From Actinoallomurus spadix (GTDB taxonomy: Bacteria; Actinomycetota; Actinomycetes; Streptosporangiales; Streptosporangiaceae): 64,000 nucleotides of DNA. Below the pieces are notes generated by a model. That model saw only the letters and a program-made list of their open reading frames with translations, was not told the origin of the DNA and ran no database searches. Of the stretch, positions 22,268-30,883 are shown piece after piece; the first letter of the stretch is position 1, and every line of letters starts with the position of its first letter. The DNA is taken from assembly GCF_024055725.1 (NCBI RefSeq), contig NZ_JAMXMX010000033.1, positions 1 to 64,000 on the forward strand, given 5' to 3'. A program made the translations under genes and the position numbers.

Positions 22268-23704
22268 TCACTCGGCGAGCAGGGCCTTGGAGGCGTCGCG
22301 GCTGGCGGCGGCCAGGCCGGCGGCCCTGCCGGGCACCTCGGAGGCGTGCTCGCGCCACCAGGCCCGGCCTTCCTCGGGCAGGGTGTGGATCGGGTCGTAG
22401 TACTCGTAGCGGCGGTTCAGCGCGTCCGGGTCGTCGCTCTCCAGGGCGGTCCGGTAGTTCTTGGTCCAGTAGGAGATGCCGCGCTCGGTGTCGTACTCGG
22501 CGACCTGGTGGACCCAGCGTTTGCCGACGTACGGGACGTCGCAGACGATGCGCGGCGTGGCGAAGCCGGGCAGGTAGCCCATGATCCCGTGCTGGAGCCG
22601 CTGGGCCTCGCCCAGCGAGAGCCGCCAGTGCTCGCTGAACGGGATCATGTCGCACAGGTAGAAGTAGTAGGGCAGCACGCCGTTGTCCTGCAGCGCGAAG
22701 CACAGGTCGAGGAGCTGCTCGACGGTCGTGTTGACGCCGCGCAGCAGCACGCCCTGGTTGCGGACGTCGCGGACGCCGGCGTCCAGCATCGCCCGTGCCG
22801 CCTTCGCGACGAGCGGGGTCATCGACTGGGCGGCGTTGACGTGGGTGTGGATGGCCAGCTGTGCGCCGCGCGCCCGCGCCTTGGTGGCCAGGCGCTCGAC
22901 GCCGGCGCGTACGTCGTCCTGCAGCCAGTGCTGCGGCAGGCCCATCAGCGCCTTGGTGGCCAGCCGGATGTCGCGGATGTTGTCGATGTCCAGGAGCCGG
23001 TCGACGAACGCCTCCAGCCGCGCCCAGGGCATGTTGGCCACGTCGCCGCCGGAGACGACCACGTCGCGGACCTGCGGGGTGCGGCGCAGGTACTCCAGCA
23101 TCGCCTGGACCCGGTCGGGCTGCTTGAGGGCGAATTTGTGCTTGTCGATCTGCGGGGTGGAGTTGCCGACCAGGTCCATGCGGGTGCAGTGCCCGCAGTA
23201 CTGCGGGCAGGTGGGCAGCAGCTCGGCGAGGACCTTGGTGGGGTAGCGGTGGGTGAGGCCCTCCGCCGCCCACATCTCCGCCTCGTGCAGTGAGTCGCGG
23301 CTGGCGACCGGGTGGGAGGGCCAGTCTGTGCGCCGGTCGCTGAAGACCGGGAGCATGTAGCGGCGCACGGGATCGGCGTAGAAGGCCGCCGTGGAGCTCA
23401 CGTCCATCGTGTTCAGCATCTGCGGGGGGACCAGCATCGACATGGTGGCCCGCTCACGCTGGTCGCGCTCGAGGTCGGCGTAGAGGTCCTCGCTCAGCAG
23501 GTCGCCCATCACCTGGCGGAGCTGGCGGAGGTTCTTCACGCAGTGCGCGCGCTGCCACTGTGCCGACTCCCACTCCGCGGTCGTGACGTCACGCCAGCCG
23601 GGGAACCGCCGCCAGTCGGGCTCGGTGAGCTCGCGGTGGCGGTAGGCGTACGGCTGAGGGTGCGCTCCGGGCGCCGGCACGGACTCCTCGGCGACAGCGG
23701 TCAC
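22268..23704 (-). CDS. kamA: Lysine 2,3-aminomutase (radical SAM, KamA family)
   Basis: It converts L-lysine to L-beta-lysine with SAM, a 4Fe-4S cluster and PLP. The radical-SAM motif CPQYCGHC (CxxxCxxC) is present, followed by TRMDLVGNS. The usual PLP-loop PGGGGK appears as DVPYVGK, keeping the substrate-binding Asp and the Lys but one residue shorter. The length, 478 residues, is close to the family norm of ~420-470. GTG 23704 is chosen because GGAGGA lies 4 nt upstream; ATG 23731 has no such site and would sit on the inverted repeat. It is divergent from kdd-kamD-kamE-kal, which supports the lysine role over a glutamate or EF-P (EpmB) role. Confidence 0.9.
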   Translation of the reverse strand: MTAVAEESVPAPGAHPQPYAYRHRELTEPDWRRFPGWRDVTTAEWESAQWQRAHCVKNLRQLRQVMGDLLSEDLYADLERDQRERATMSMLVPPQMLNTMDVSSTAAFYADPVRRYMLPVFSDRRTDWPSHPVASRDSLHEAEMWAAEGLTHRYPTKVLAELLPTCPQYCGHCTRMDLVGNSTPQIDKHKFALKQPDRVQAMLEYLRRTPQVRDVVVSGGDVANMPWARLEAFVDRLLDIDNIRDIRLATKALMGLPQHWLQDDVRAGVERLATKARARGAQLAIHTHVNAAQSMTPLVAKAARAMLDAGVRDVRNQGVLLRGVNTTVEQLLDLCFALQDNGVLPYYFYLCDMIPFSEHWRLSLGEAQRLQHGIMGYLPGFATPRIVCDVPYVGKRWVHQVAEYDTERGISYWTKNYRTALESDDPDALNRRYEYYDPIHTLPEEGRAWWREHASEVPGRAAGLAAASRDASKALLAE

Positions 23705-23730
23705 GGTGTCCTCCAGGATGAACTCTTGCA

Positions 23731-23774
23731 TTAGCCTGACGATACGAGAAATATTCTGCTAGAGCCAAGGCTAA
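23731..23774. promoter_or_regulatory. Inverted repeat in the kamA/kdd control region
   Basis: TTAGCCT (23731-23737) and AGGCTAA (23768-23774) form a perfect 7-bp inverted repeat spaced by 30 bp. Between them lies AGAAATATTCT (23748-23758), an imperfect dyad in an unusually AT-rich spot. It sits between the two divergent starts, so it is a candidate operator for a lysine-responsive regulator. No regulator gene is adjacent. Confidence 0.45.
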
Positions 23775-23804
23775 CCGTAAGATTTTGCGCCAGCGAGGTG
23801 AGGG

Positions 23805-24830
23805 ATGAGAAGTTCTCCGGTCGGTCTACACCGGGTCGCCGAGCCGCCGGGCGTGCTGCCGCAGGCGGCCGAGCGCCTCGACACCGACCCGCGCGTCCGC
23901 GACGACGAGGTACGGATCCGGGTCGAGCGGCTCAACCTGGACGCCGCCTCGTACCGGCAGCTGCACACCCGGCACGGCGGCGATCCGGACCGGATCCGCG
24001 CCGAGGTCGCCGAGATCATCGAGACGCGCGGGAAGATGCACAACCCGGTGACCGGTTCGGGCGGCATGCTCATCGGCGTCGTCGAGGAGGCCGGCCCCCG
24101 GTCTCCGCTGGGCCTGCGGCCCGGGATGCGCGTGGCCACCCTGGTCTCCCTCACCCTGACCCCGCTGCGGATCACCGACGGCCTCGCCCGCTGGGACGGC
24201 CTCAGCGAGCAGGTGCCCACCGAGGGGCACGCGATCCTGTTCGCCCGCTCGATCGCGGCCGAGCTGCCCGCGGACCTGCCGCCGGAGCTGTCGCTGGCCG
24301 TCCTCGACGTGTGCGGCGCGCCCGCCCTGACCTCCCGCGTCGTCGCCTCGTACGCCTCTCCGGTCGTGGCGGTGCTGGGCGGCGCGGGCAAGAGCGGGTC
24401 GCTGTCCCTGGTCGCGGCCCGGCGCGCCGGTGCCAAGCGCACCGTCGGCGTGGTGCCGAACGAGACCGAGGCCGCGCGGCTGCGCGCCGCCGGCCTCGCC
24501 GACGACGTCGTCCTCGCCGACGCCCGCGACCCGATCGCGCTCGCCGAGGCCGTCGGCGGGACCGGAGCCGACGTCACGGTGGTGTGCGTGGACGTGCCCG
24601 GCTGCGAGCACGGCGCGATCCTGGCCACCGCGACCGGCGGCACTGTGATCTTCTTCTCGATGGCCACGTCGTTCTCAGCGGCGGCCCTCGGCGCCGAGGG
24701 ACTGGCCGCCGACGTGACCATGCTGATCGGAAACGGGTACGTCCCCGGTCACGCGGAGCTGGCCCTGGACCTCCTTCGTACCGAGCCGAGCCTGCGCACG
24801 ATCTTCCGGGAGCGGGTGGAGACGGAATGA
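23805..24830 (+). CDS. kdd: L-erythro-3,5-diaminohexanoate dehydrogenase
   Basis: 341 residues from ATG 23805. It oxidises 3,5-diaminohexanoate to 3-keto-5-aminohexanoate with NAD+ in lysine degradation. The family hallmark GKMHNPVTGSGGMLIG (residues ~76-91) is clear. A Rossmann site VLGGAGKSGSLS lies near residue 190, in the alcohol-dehydrogenase-like C-terminal half. It overlaps kamD by the ATGA junction, indicating translational coupling. The order kdd-kamD-kamE-kal is that of lysine-fermentation operons. Confidence 0.92.
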   Translation: MRSSPVGLHRVAEPPGVLPQAAERLDTDPRVRDDEVRIRVERLNLDAASYRQLHTRHGGDPDRIRAEVAEIIETRGKMHNPVTGSGGMLIGVVEEAGPRSPLGLRPGMRVATLVSLTLTPLRITDGLARWDGLSEQVPTEGHAILFARSIAAELPADLPPELSLAVLDVCGAPALTSRVVASYASPVVAVLGGAGKSGSLSLVAARRAGAKRTVGVVPNETEAARLRAAGLADDVVLADARDPIALAEAVGGTGADVTVVCVDVPGCEHGAILATATGGTVIFFSMATSFSAAALGAEGLAADVTMLIGNGYVPGHAELALDLLRTEPSLRTIFRERVETE

Positions 24831-26422
24831 CGAAACTGGATCTGGACCCCCAGGTGGTCCGCAAGGCGCGGCTGCTCGCCGAGCGCGCCGCCCAGCCGGT
24901 GATCGAGATGGCCCGCACCCACACGACCGTGTCGGTCGAGCGGGCGCAGCTGCGGCTGGCCGGCCTGACCGGCGCGGACTCCGACGGCCTGCCGTGGGTG
25001 AACCATCTCGTCGACGCCGTACGGGACCAGGTGGGCCTGGAGCACGGGGTCGCGCTGCCGGTCTTCGACGCGCTCCTGCGCGAGCCGTACGCCGACCTGG
25101 GCGACCTGGCGAGGGCGGCCGCACTGGGCGCGGTGACGTTCCGGCTGCCGGCCGGCGGCGACGCCGAGGCGGCCGCCGAGTACGCACGGTGCGCGGCCCG
25201 GCAGGGCATCGGCCGCGTCGACGCGCGCCGCGCCGAACGCGACGCGATGCTGCGCCTGACCGGCGACCCCCGCCAGCCCTGGATCTACCTGATCGTGGCC
25301 ACCGGCGACATCTACGAGGACATCCCGCAGGCGCAGGCCGCCGCGCGCGAGGGCGCCGACGTCGTCGCGGTGATCCGCTCGACCGGGCAGTCGCTGCTGG
25401 ACTACGTGCCCGAGGGCGCCACCCGCGAGGGGTACGCCGGGACGTACGCCACCCAGGAGAACTTCCGGCTCATGCGCGCCGCGCTCGACGACGTCTCGCG
25501 CGAGCTCGGCCGGTACGTGCGGCTCACCAACTACGCCTCGGGGCTGTGCATGCCGGAGATCGCCGCGCTCGCCGGCCTCGAACGCCTCGACATGATGCTG
25601 AACGACTGCATGTACGGCATCATCTTCCGCGACATCAACCCGCGGCGGACCTTCATCGACCAGCGGTTCTCCCGGCAGATCCACGCCCGCGCCGGCATCG
25701 TCATCAACACCGGCGAGGACAACTACCTCACCACCGCCGACGCGGTCGACGCCGCCCACACCGTCGTCGTCAGCCAGCTGCTGAACGAGCGGTTCGGCAA
25801 GGAGGCCGGCCTGGCGGACGGGCAGCTCGGCCTCGGCCACGCGTTCGAGATCAACCCGGCGATCCCCGAGTCGTTCCGCCTCGAACTCGCCCACGCACAG
25901 CTCGTCCGCGAGCTGTTCCCGGACGCGCCGCTGAAGTACATGCCGCCCACGAAGCACATGACCGGCAACATCTTCGCCGGGTACCTCCTGGACGCCTTCT
26001 TCAACCTCGCCGGCGTGATGACCGGGCAGTCGATCATCCTGATCGGGATGATGACGGAGGGCATCCACACCCCGTGGCTGTCCGACCGCGACCTCGCCCT
26101 GGAGAACGTCCGGTACGTCCGCGACGCCTGCGGTTCCCTCGCCGAGGACTTCGTCCCACGCCCGGACGGGTTCATCGTCCGCCGCGCCCGGCAGGTGCTG
26201 TCCGAGTCCGTCGACCTGCTCGAGCGGATCTGCGACGACACGCTGCTGAAGGCGATCGCCGACGGGACGTTCGGGGTGACCCGCCGCCCCGCCGACCGTG
26301 GCAAGGGCCTGGACGGCGTCGTCGAACGCGCCGACGGCTACTTCAACCCCGTCATCGAGATCCTGGAGTCGGAGGACCCGCACGCCACCGCCGTGCCGGC
26401 GTCCGCAGGGAGGGCAGAATGA
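24827..26422 (+). CDS. kamD: Lysine 5,6-aminomutase alpha subunit
   Basis: 531 residues from ATG 24827, inside the kdd stop (ATGA). The TIM-barrel subunit binds adenosylcobalamin and PLP phosphate and, with KamE, moves the terminal amino group of beta-lysine (or D-lysine) to give 3,5-diaminohexanoate. Recognisable conserved stretches are STGQSLLDYVPEGATREG, TQENFRLMRAALD, MPPTKHMTGNIF and MMTEGIHTPWLSDR. The length matches known alpha subunits (~515-520). It overlaps kamE by ATGA, so the two subunits should be made in equal amounts. Confidence 0.95.
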   Translation: MTKLDLDPQVVRKARLLAERAAQPVIEMARTHTTVSVERAQLRLAGLTGADSDGLPWVNHLVDAVRDQVGLEHGVALPVFDALLREPYADLGDLARAAALGAVTFRLPAGGDAEAAAEYARCAARQGIGRVDARRAERDAMLRLTGDPRQPWIYLIVATGDIYEDIPQAQAAAREGADVVAVIRSTGQSLLDYVPEGATREGYAGTYATQENFRLMRAALDDVSRELGRYVRLTNYASGLCMPEIAALAGLERLDMMLNDCMYGIIFRDINPRRTFIDQRFSRQIHARAGIVINTGEDNYLTTADAVDAAHTVVVSQLLNERFGKEAGLADGQLGLGHAFEINPAIPESFRLELAHAQLVRELFPDAPLKYMPPTKHMTGNIFAGYLLDAFFNLAGVMTGQSIILIGMMTEGIHTPWLSDRDLALENVRYVRDACGSLAEDFVPRPDGFIVRRARQVLSESVDLLERICDDTLLKAIADGTFGVTRRPADRGKGLDGVVERADGYFNPVIEILESEDPHATAVPASAGRAE

Positions 26423-27246
26423 GACCGCAGGACTCCGCCACCACCGACCGGACCGCCCCCCAGGACCTGCCCTCGATCATCCGGCCGTACGGCGACACGA
26501 CCGGCGACGCGATGGTGCAGCTGTCCTTCAGCCTCCCCGTGCCCGCCGGGAAACGCGCCGAGCTGGCCGCCCTGCAGCTCGCCGGAAAGATGGGCCTGGA
26601 CCCGGCCAGCGTCGTGCACTCCAAGGCGATGGGGCCGAACTTCACGTTCTTCATCGTGTACGGCAAGGTCAACCACCTCATCGACTACGCCGGCATCGAG
26701 GTCCCGGAGGGCCGGGAGTACCCCCTGCTGTCGGCCAAGGAGATCGACCTGGCCATCCGCACCGTCCTGAACCGCCGCATGGTCGTCGTCGGAGCCTGCA
26801 TCGGCACCGACGCGCACACGGTCGGCATCGACGCGATCCTCAACGTCAAGGGCTTCGCGGGGGAGAAGGGCCTGGAGTACCACCGCGAGATCCAGGTGAT
26901 CAACATGGGCGCCCAGGTGACCGTGGAGGAGCTCGTCGAGCGGGCGAAGGCCGAGAACGCCGACGCCGTCCTCGTCTCCCAGGTCGTCACCCAGAAGAAC
27001 GCACACATCCACAACACCAAGCAGATGGCCGCGGCCTTCCACGCCGCCTACCCCACCGCCGTGGGCCCCGGCATGGGACGGCCGCTGCTGATCGCGGGCG
27101 GCCCGCGTTTCGACACGGTCACCGAGCAGGAGCTCGGCGTCGACCGCATCTTCGGCAAGGGAACCACCCCGCGCGAGGTCGCCGGTTACCTCGTGCACGC
27201 CCTGCTCCCCGACTGGACCCCTGAGAACCCCGCGGAGACCCCATGA
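26419..27246 (+). CDS. kamE: Lysine 5,6-aminomutase beta subunit
   Basis: 275 residues from ATG 26419. It carries the base-off cobalamin motif DAHTVG (DxHxxG) in a B12 Rossmann domain beginning near residue 125. The Lys in the following NVKGFAGEKG is the probable PLP Schiff-base lysine, by analogy with the Lys144 known for this subunit. The N-terminal dimerisation part carries RPYGDTTGDAMVQLSF. It overlaps kal by ATGA. Together with metH this makes two cobalamin-dependent systems in the window, so the cell must make or import B12. Confidence 0.95.
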   Translation: MRPQDSATTDRTAPQDLPSIIRPYGDTTGDAMVQLSFSLPVPAGKRAELAALQLAGKMGLDPASVVHSKAMGPNFTFFIVYGKVNHLIDYAGIEVPEGREYPLLSAKEIDLAIRTVLNRRMVVVGACIGTDAHTVGIDAILNVKGFAGEKGLEYHREIQVINMGAQVTVEELVERAKAENADAVLVSQVVTQKNAHIHNTKQMAAAFHAAYPTAVGPGMGRPLLIAGGPRFDTVTEQELGVDRIFGKGTTPREVAGYLVHALLPDWTPENPAETP

Positions 27247-27656
27247 CGACCGGTTCGGACGGCGGCGACCCGCGGGTCGGCCTGAGCGTCACACACCGCC
27301 GCTACGTCCCCTACGCGCACGCCCACTACGGCGGGAACCTCGTCGACGGCGCGTACGTCCTGGGCATGTTCGGCGACGTCGCCACCGAGGTGTGCATCCG
27401 CGACGGTGGAGACGAGGGCCTGTTCGCCTCCTACGACGACGTGCAGTTCCGCGCCCCGGTGCACGCGGGGGACGTCCTGGAGGCCACCGCGACGGTGGTC
27501 CGCGCCGGGCGCCGCAGCCGTACGCTGGCGTTCGAGGCGCGGGTCGTCTGCCGGGCTCGCCCGGACAAGGGGCCGTCGGCCGCCGAGGTGCTGGACGGGC
27601 CCATCGTCGCGGTCACCGCGACCGGGACGGTCGTCCTACCGCACGCCGATGGCTGA
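27243..27656 (+). CDS. kal: 3-aminobutyryl-CoA ammonia-lyase
   Basis: 137 residues, hot-dog fold. It eliminates ammonia from L-3-aminobutyryl-CoA to give crotonyl-CoA, the last lysine-specific step. Diagnostic stretches are HRRYVPYAHAHYGGNLVDGA, the FGDVATEVCI helix and FASYDDVQFRAPVHAGD. It is the last gene of the coupled kdd-kamD-kamE-kal operon. The preceding enzyme, the 3-keto-5-aminohexanoate cleavage enzyme (Kce), is not found in the window. Confidence 0.9.
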   Translation: MTTGSDGGDPRVGLSVTHRRYVPYAHAHYGGNLVDGAYVLGMFGDVATEVCIRDGGDEGLFASYDDVQFRAPVHAGDVLEATATVVRAGRRSRTLAFEARVVCRARPDKGPSAAEVLDGPIVAVTATGTVVLPHADG

Positions 27657-28328
27657 CACGCGGATCGACACGCGATGAACGGCCGTCAACCAGCGGATTT
27701 CCGGGGCCTGTCATCGACCCGCTGACCTGCGGTGACGCGGCTATCCGCAGGTCGTGGCCGCCTTGACATCGCTACGGATACCGATAGGTTGCTCGAACGT
27801 CCACCGCAGGACTGACCGGTCGGCCGACCGGGGCGCCGCGAAATCTTGCGCCGCGACGGGGGTTGCGAGCACGCGCCGGCTCAGGCGCCCATCCGTCCAT
27901 GCCAGACGCACGATGACGCGCCCGCCCGAGGCCGGAGCACCCCGGCCGGCGGGGGGTGGAACTCGGTAAGGGCCTGGGCCCCCATCAGACAACGGACTAC
28001 GCGCTCGCCGCCGACGAGACGGGTCCGGTTCGAAGGGAGCGCCCGGGTCCTCTTCCGTTTCCGGCACCAGGGTCCTCTTCCGCTCCGGGGCACGCCCGGT
28101 TCCGGGGCACGCCCGGCCGCACGGATTCCGGCGCCCGCCTCGGGGCGCATGGGGTCTTCCGGCGGCCGCCTGAGCACGTGAGCGCCCTCGGGCCTCTCAG
28201 CGTCGCCCGATTCGTGCGACTTCACGCTGGAAGTGGGATCATCCGTACGACGCGGCCTGCCCGTATTCGTCCCGGTCCCCACCGGCGGGTAGCGTTCCGT
28301 CGACGGTCGGACCTGATGAGGAGTGCTG
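27657..28328. other. 672-bp gene-free region between kal and lnt
   Basis: No ORF here has a convincing start and codon pattern. It holds a promoter-like sequence at 27763-27790, a palindromic hairpin around 27814-27830, and short direct repeats at ~28047-28116 (GGTCCTCTTCCG twice, CGGGGCACGCCCGG twice). It may contain the lnt promoter with a long leader, or an untranslated RNA. Confidence 0.5.
27763..27790 (+). promoter_or_regulatory. Vegetative-type promoter candidate
   Basis: TTGACA (27763-27768), a 16-bp spacer and TAGGTT (27785-27790) match a housekeeping sigma -35/-10 pair well. It would start transcription ~535 bp before lnt. Confidence 0.5.
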
Positions 28329-30014
28329 GTGGCGCAGGAGTTGCTCGCCGAGAAGACGCCTGGCGTCGCCGAACGCGACCGGCGGTCGCGGATTCCGGCG
28401 TGGCTGCCGCGCCCGGCGGGTGTGGTGCTGGCCGGCCTGCTGCTGGCCGCGGCGTTCCCTCCGATCGGCTGGTGGCCCCTGGCGCCGGTGGCGACCGCGA
28501 TGCTCGCGCTGCTGCTGCGCGGCCGGACCTGGCGCCGCGGCGCGGGACTCGGGATGCTGTTCGGCCTGGCGTTCTCCTTCCCGACCTTCGAGGGCCTGCG
28601 GCCCGTCGGCATGGACGCCTGGATCGCGCTGAGCCTCTTCGAGGCCCTCTACTTCGCGCTGCTGGGCGCCGGCCTGGCCCTCGTCACGCGCCTGCCCGGC
28701 TGGCCCGTCTGGACGGCCGCGGCGTGGATCACCGAGGAGCTCATCCGCGGCCGGGTGCCGTTCGGCGGCTTCCCCTGGGCCCGGCTGGCGTTCAGCCAGA
28801 CCGCATCACCCTTCACCGGTTACGCCTCGATCGGCGGCGCGCCGCTGGTCGGCTTCCTCACGGCCCTCACCGGCGGGCTGCTCGCCGCGGCGGCCCTGCT
28901 CCTGTGGCGCCGATGGAACACCTCCCCGGGCCCGGCCGCCGACCCGGTCACCGGGGGCGGCACGGGCAGGCACGAAGGCGCCGCGGCCCAGGAGGAGGAG
29001 ACCGCTCCCACGGCGGGCACGCCGGGCCGGGTGACCGGGCGGCCGGTCCGCTCGGCGGCCCTCGCGCTCGCCGCCGTGCTCCTGCTCGGCGCGGCCGGGA
29101 TGTTCGTCTCCCGCCCCACCGGCGGCCGGTCGGTGACCGTCGCGGTCATCCAGGGCAACGTCCCCCGTGCCGGCCTGGACTTCCTCGGCCAGCGCCAGGC
29201 CGTCCTGAACAACCACGCCCGGCAGACCCACCGCCTGGCCGAGCAGGTCCGCGCCGGTCAGGTGCCCAAGCCCGACCTGGTCATCTGGCCGGAGAACTCC
29301 AGCGACCTGGACCCCTACGCCGACGACGGGGCCCGCGAGGTGATCGACGCGGCGGTCAAGGACGTCGGCGTGCCGGTGCTGGTCGGCGCCGTCATCGACA
29401 CCGGAGACGGCGAGCACGTCGAGAACCGCGGGATCGTGTGGGACCCGGCCAAGGGCCCCGGGGCGTACTACGTCAAGCGCCACCCGCTGCCCTTCGGCGA
29501 GTACATCCCGATCTTCCGTGGCCTGCTGCGAAAGCTCATCACCCGTTTCGACCAGGTTGGAGAGTTCGTCAAGGGCCGTTCACGCGGATCCCTTCAGCTC
29601 GGTCCGGTGAAGATCGGAGACGTCATCTGCTTCGAGGTGGCCTACGACGGGCTGGTGCGGGACGTCGCGGACGCCCCGTTGCTCGTCGTGCAGACCAACA
29701 ACGCGACCTTCGGACGCACCAGCCTCCCCCCGCAGCAGTTCGCGATGTCGCGGCTGCGCGCGGTCGAACACGGGCGCAGCGTCCTCGTCGCCTCGACGAG
29801 CGGCATCAGCGGGATCATCGCGCCGGACGGGAAGGTCCTGACCCAGTCAAAGGAATTCACCCCGGACATCCAGGTCCGCCGCGTGCCGCTGCGTACCTCG
29901 CGTACGCTTACTGATCACCTGGGCGCCGCTCCCGAGTGGGTGCTGGCGCTGCTGGGACTCGCGGCGGCGGTCGCCGCGGCGTGGAGGACACGGAAGACGA
30001 GCAGGGGGGCCTGA
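28329..30014 (+). CDS. lnt: Apolipoprotein N-acyltransferase
   Basis: 561 residues from GTG 28329, chosen because GAGGAG ends 5 nt before it; a GTG at 28323 would overlap that site. It N-acylates the lipid-modified Cys of lipoproteins at the membrane. Hydrophobic helices fill residues ~15-190. A ~45-residue Gly/Ala/Thr-rich cytoplasmic-type insert and another helix precede the nitrilase (CN-hydrolase) domain (~270-530). The catalytic triad is visible as Glu in VIWPENSSD, Lys in YVKRHPLPFGEYIP and Cys in GDVICFEVAYD. A terminal helix follows. The ppm gene starts 3 nt after its stop. In mycobacteria the two activities are fused in one protein; here they are separate. Confidence 0.92.
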   Translation: MAQELLAEKTPGVAERDRRSRIPAWLPRPAGVVLAGLLLAAAFPPIGWWPLAPVATAMLALLLRGRTWRRGAGLGMLFGLAFSFPTFEGLRPVGMDAWIALSLFEALYFALLGAGLALVTRLPGWPVWTAAAWITEELIRGRVPFGGFPWARLAFSQTASPFTGYASIGGAPLVGFLTALTGGLLAAAALLLWRRWNTSPGPAADPVTGGGTGRHEGAAAQEEETAPTAGTPGRVTGRPVRSAALALAAVLLLGAAGMFVSRPTGGRSVTVAVIQGNVPRAGLDFLGQRQAVLNNHARQTHRLAEQVRAGQVPKPDLVIWPENSSDLDPYADDGAREVIDAAVKDVGVPVLVGAVIDTGDGEHVENRGIVWDPAKGPGAYYVKRHPLPFGEYIPIFRGLLRKLITRFDQVGEFVKGRSRGSLQLGPVKIGDVICFEVAYDGLVRDVADAPLLVVQTNNATFGRTSLPPQQFAMSRLRAVEHGRSVLVASTSGISGIIAPDGKVLTQSKEFTPDIQVRRVPLRTSRTLTDHLGAAPEWVLALLGLAAAVAAAWRTRKTSRGA

Positions 30015-30017
30015 CCG

Positions 30018-30770
30018 GTGCAGAACACGGACGACATCGGGCGGGTGCTCGTGATCATCCCGACGTACAACGAGCGGGAGAACATCGAGAGCATCGTCGC
30101 CCGGGTGCGCGCCGCCGTCCCCGAGGCCGAGATCCTGGTCGCCGACGACAACAGCCCCGACGGCACCGGGGAGATCGCCGACCGGCTCGCCGCCGCCGAC
30201 GAGCGGGTGCACGTCATGCACCGGGCCGGCAAAGAGGGCCTCGGCGCCGCGTACATCGCGGGCTTTCACTGGGGGATGGAGCACGGCTTCGACGTGCTCG
30301 TCGAGATGGACGCCGACGGGTCGCACCAGCCCGAGGAACTGGCCCGGCTGCTCAGCGCGCTCGGCGGGGCTGACCTGGTCATCGGCTCCCGGTGGGTCCG
30401 CGGCGGCACCGTGGAGAACTGGCCGGTCAACCGCGAGGTCCTCTCGCGCGGCGCGAACATCTACGCGCGGCTGATGCTGGGCATCCCGGTGCGCGACTCG
30501 ACCGGCGGGTACCGCGTCTACCGCGCGACGACCCTTCAGAAGATCGAGATCGACGGCGTCGCGTCGCAGGGTTACTGCTTCCAGGTCGACCTGACGCTGC
30601 GGACCGTACGCGCGGGCCTGCGGGTCACCGAGGTGCCGATCCGGTTCGTCGAGCGCACGCACGGTGCCAGCAAGATGAGCCGCGCGATCATGATCGAGGC
30701 GTTTCAGCGGATCGCCGGGTGGGGCGCCGCCTACTGGCTGGGGCGCCTCACCGGGCGGGAGCGGCACTGA
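30018..30770 (+). CDS. ppm1: Polyprenol monophosphomannose synthase
   Basis: 250 residues from GTG 30018, 3 nt after lnt. It is a GT2 family enzyme making polyprenyl-phosphate-mannose from GDP-mannose, the donor for extracytoplasmic mannosylation of lipoproteins and lipoglycans. Motifs are [24 protein letters not shown], the metal-binding [13 protein letters not shown] and [17 protein letters not shown] and [12 protein letters not shown] are typical of dolichol-phosphate-mannose synthases. It lacks the C-terminal transmembrane domain of some homologs; coupling to membrane-bound Lnt would fit the known mycobacterial Lnt-Ppm contact. Confidence 0.92.
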   Translation: MQNTDDIGRVLVIIPTYNERENIESIVARVRAAVPEAEILVADDNSPDGTGEIADRLAAADERVHVMHRAGKEGLGAAYIAGFHWGMEHGFDVLVEMDADGSHQPEELARLLSALGGADLVIGSRWVRGGTVENWPVNREVLSRGANIYARLMLGIPVRDSTGGYRVYRATTLQKIEIDGVASQGYCFQVDLTLRTVRAGLRVTEVPIRFVERTHGASKMSRAIMIEAFQRIAGWGAAYWLGRLTGRERH

Positions 30771-30883
30771 CCCGGCCGCGGCGCCCGCCCACCGGCGGGT
30801 TCCGCGGCTCCGGTGCGGCCGCAGCGGAGCACGGCGGGCACGGACGGCACGGGCCGCACGGACCGGGCTGAAGGGCGACCCAC

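Noticed and set aside
23798-24826. Long extension of kamD upstream over kdd
   Set aside because: It is an out-of-frame shadow of kdd; the kamD family start is at ATG 24827 in the ATGA overlap.
27741-28067. 108-residue minus-strand frame in the kal-lnt gap
   Set aside because: Pro/Arg/Ala-rich, no ribosome binding site and no recognisable fold; treated as non-coding.
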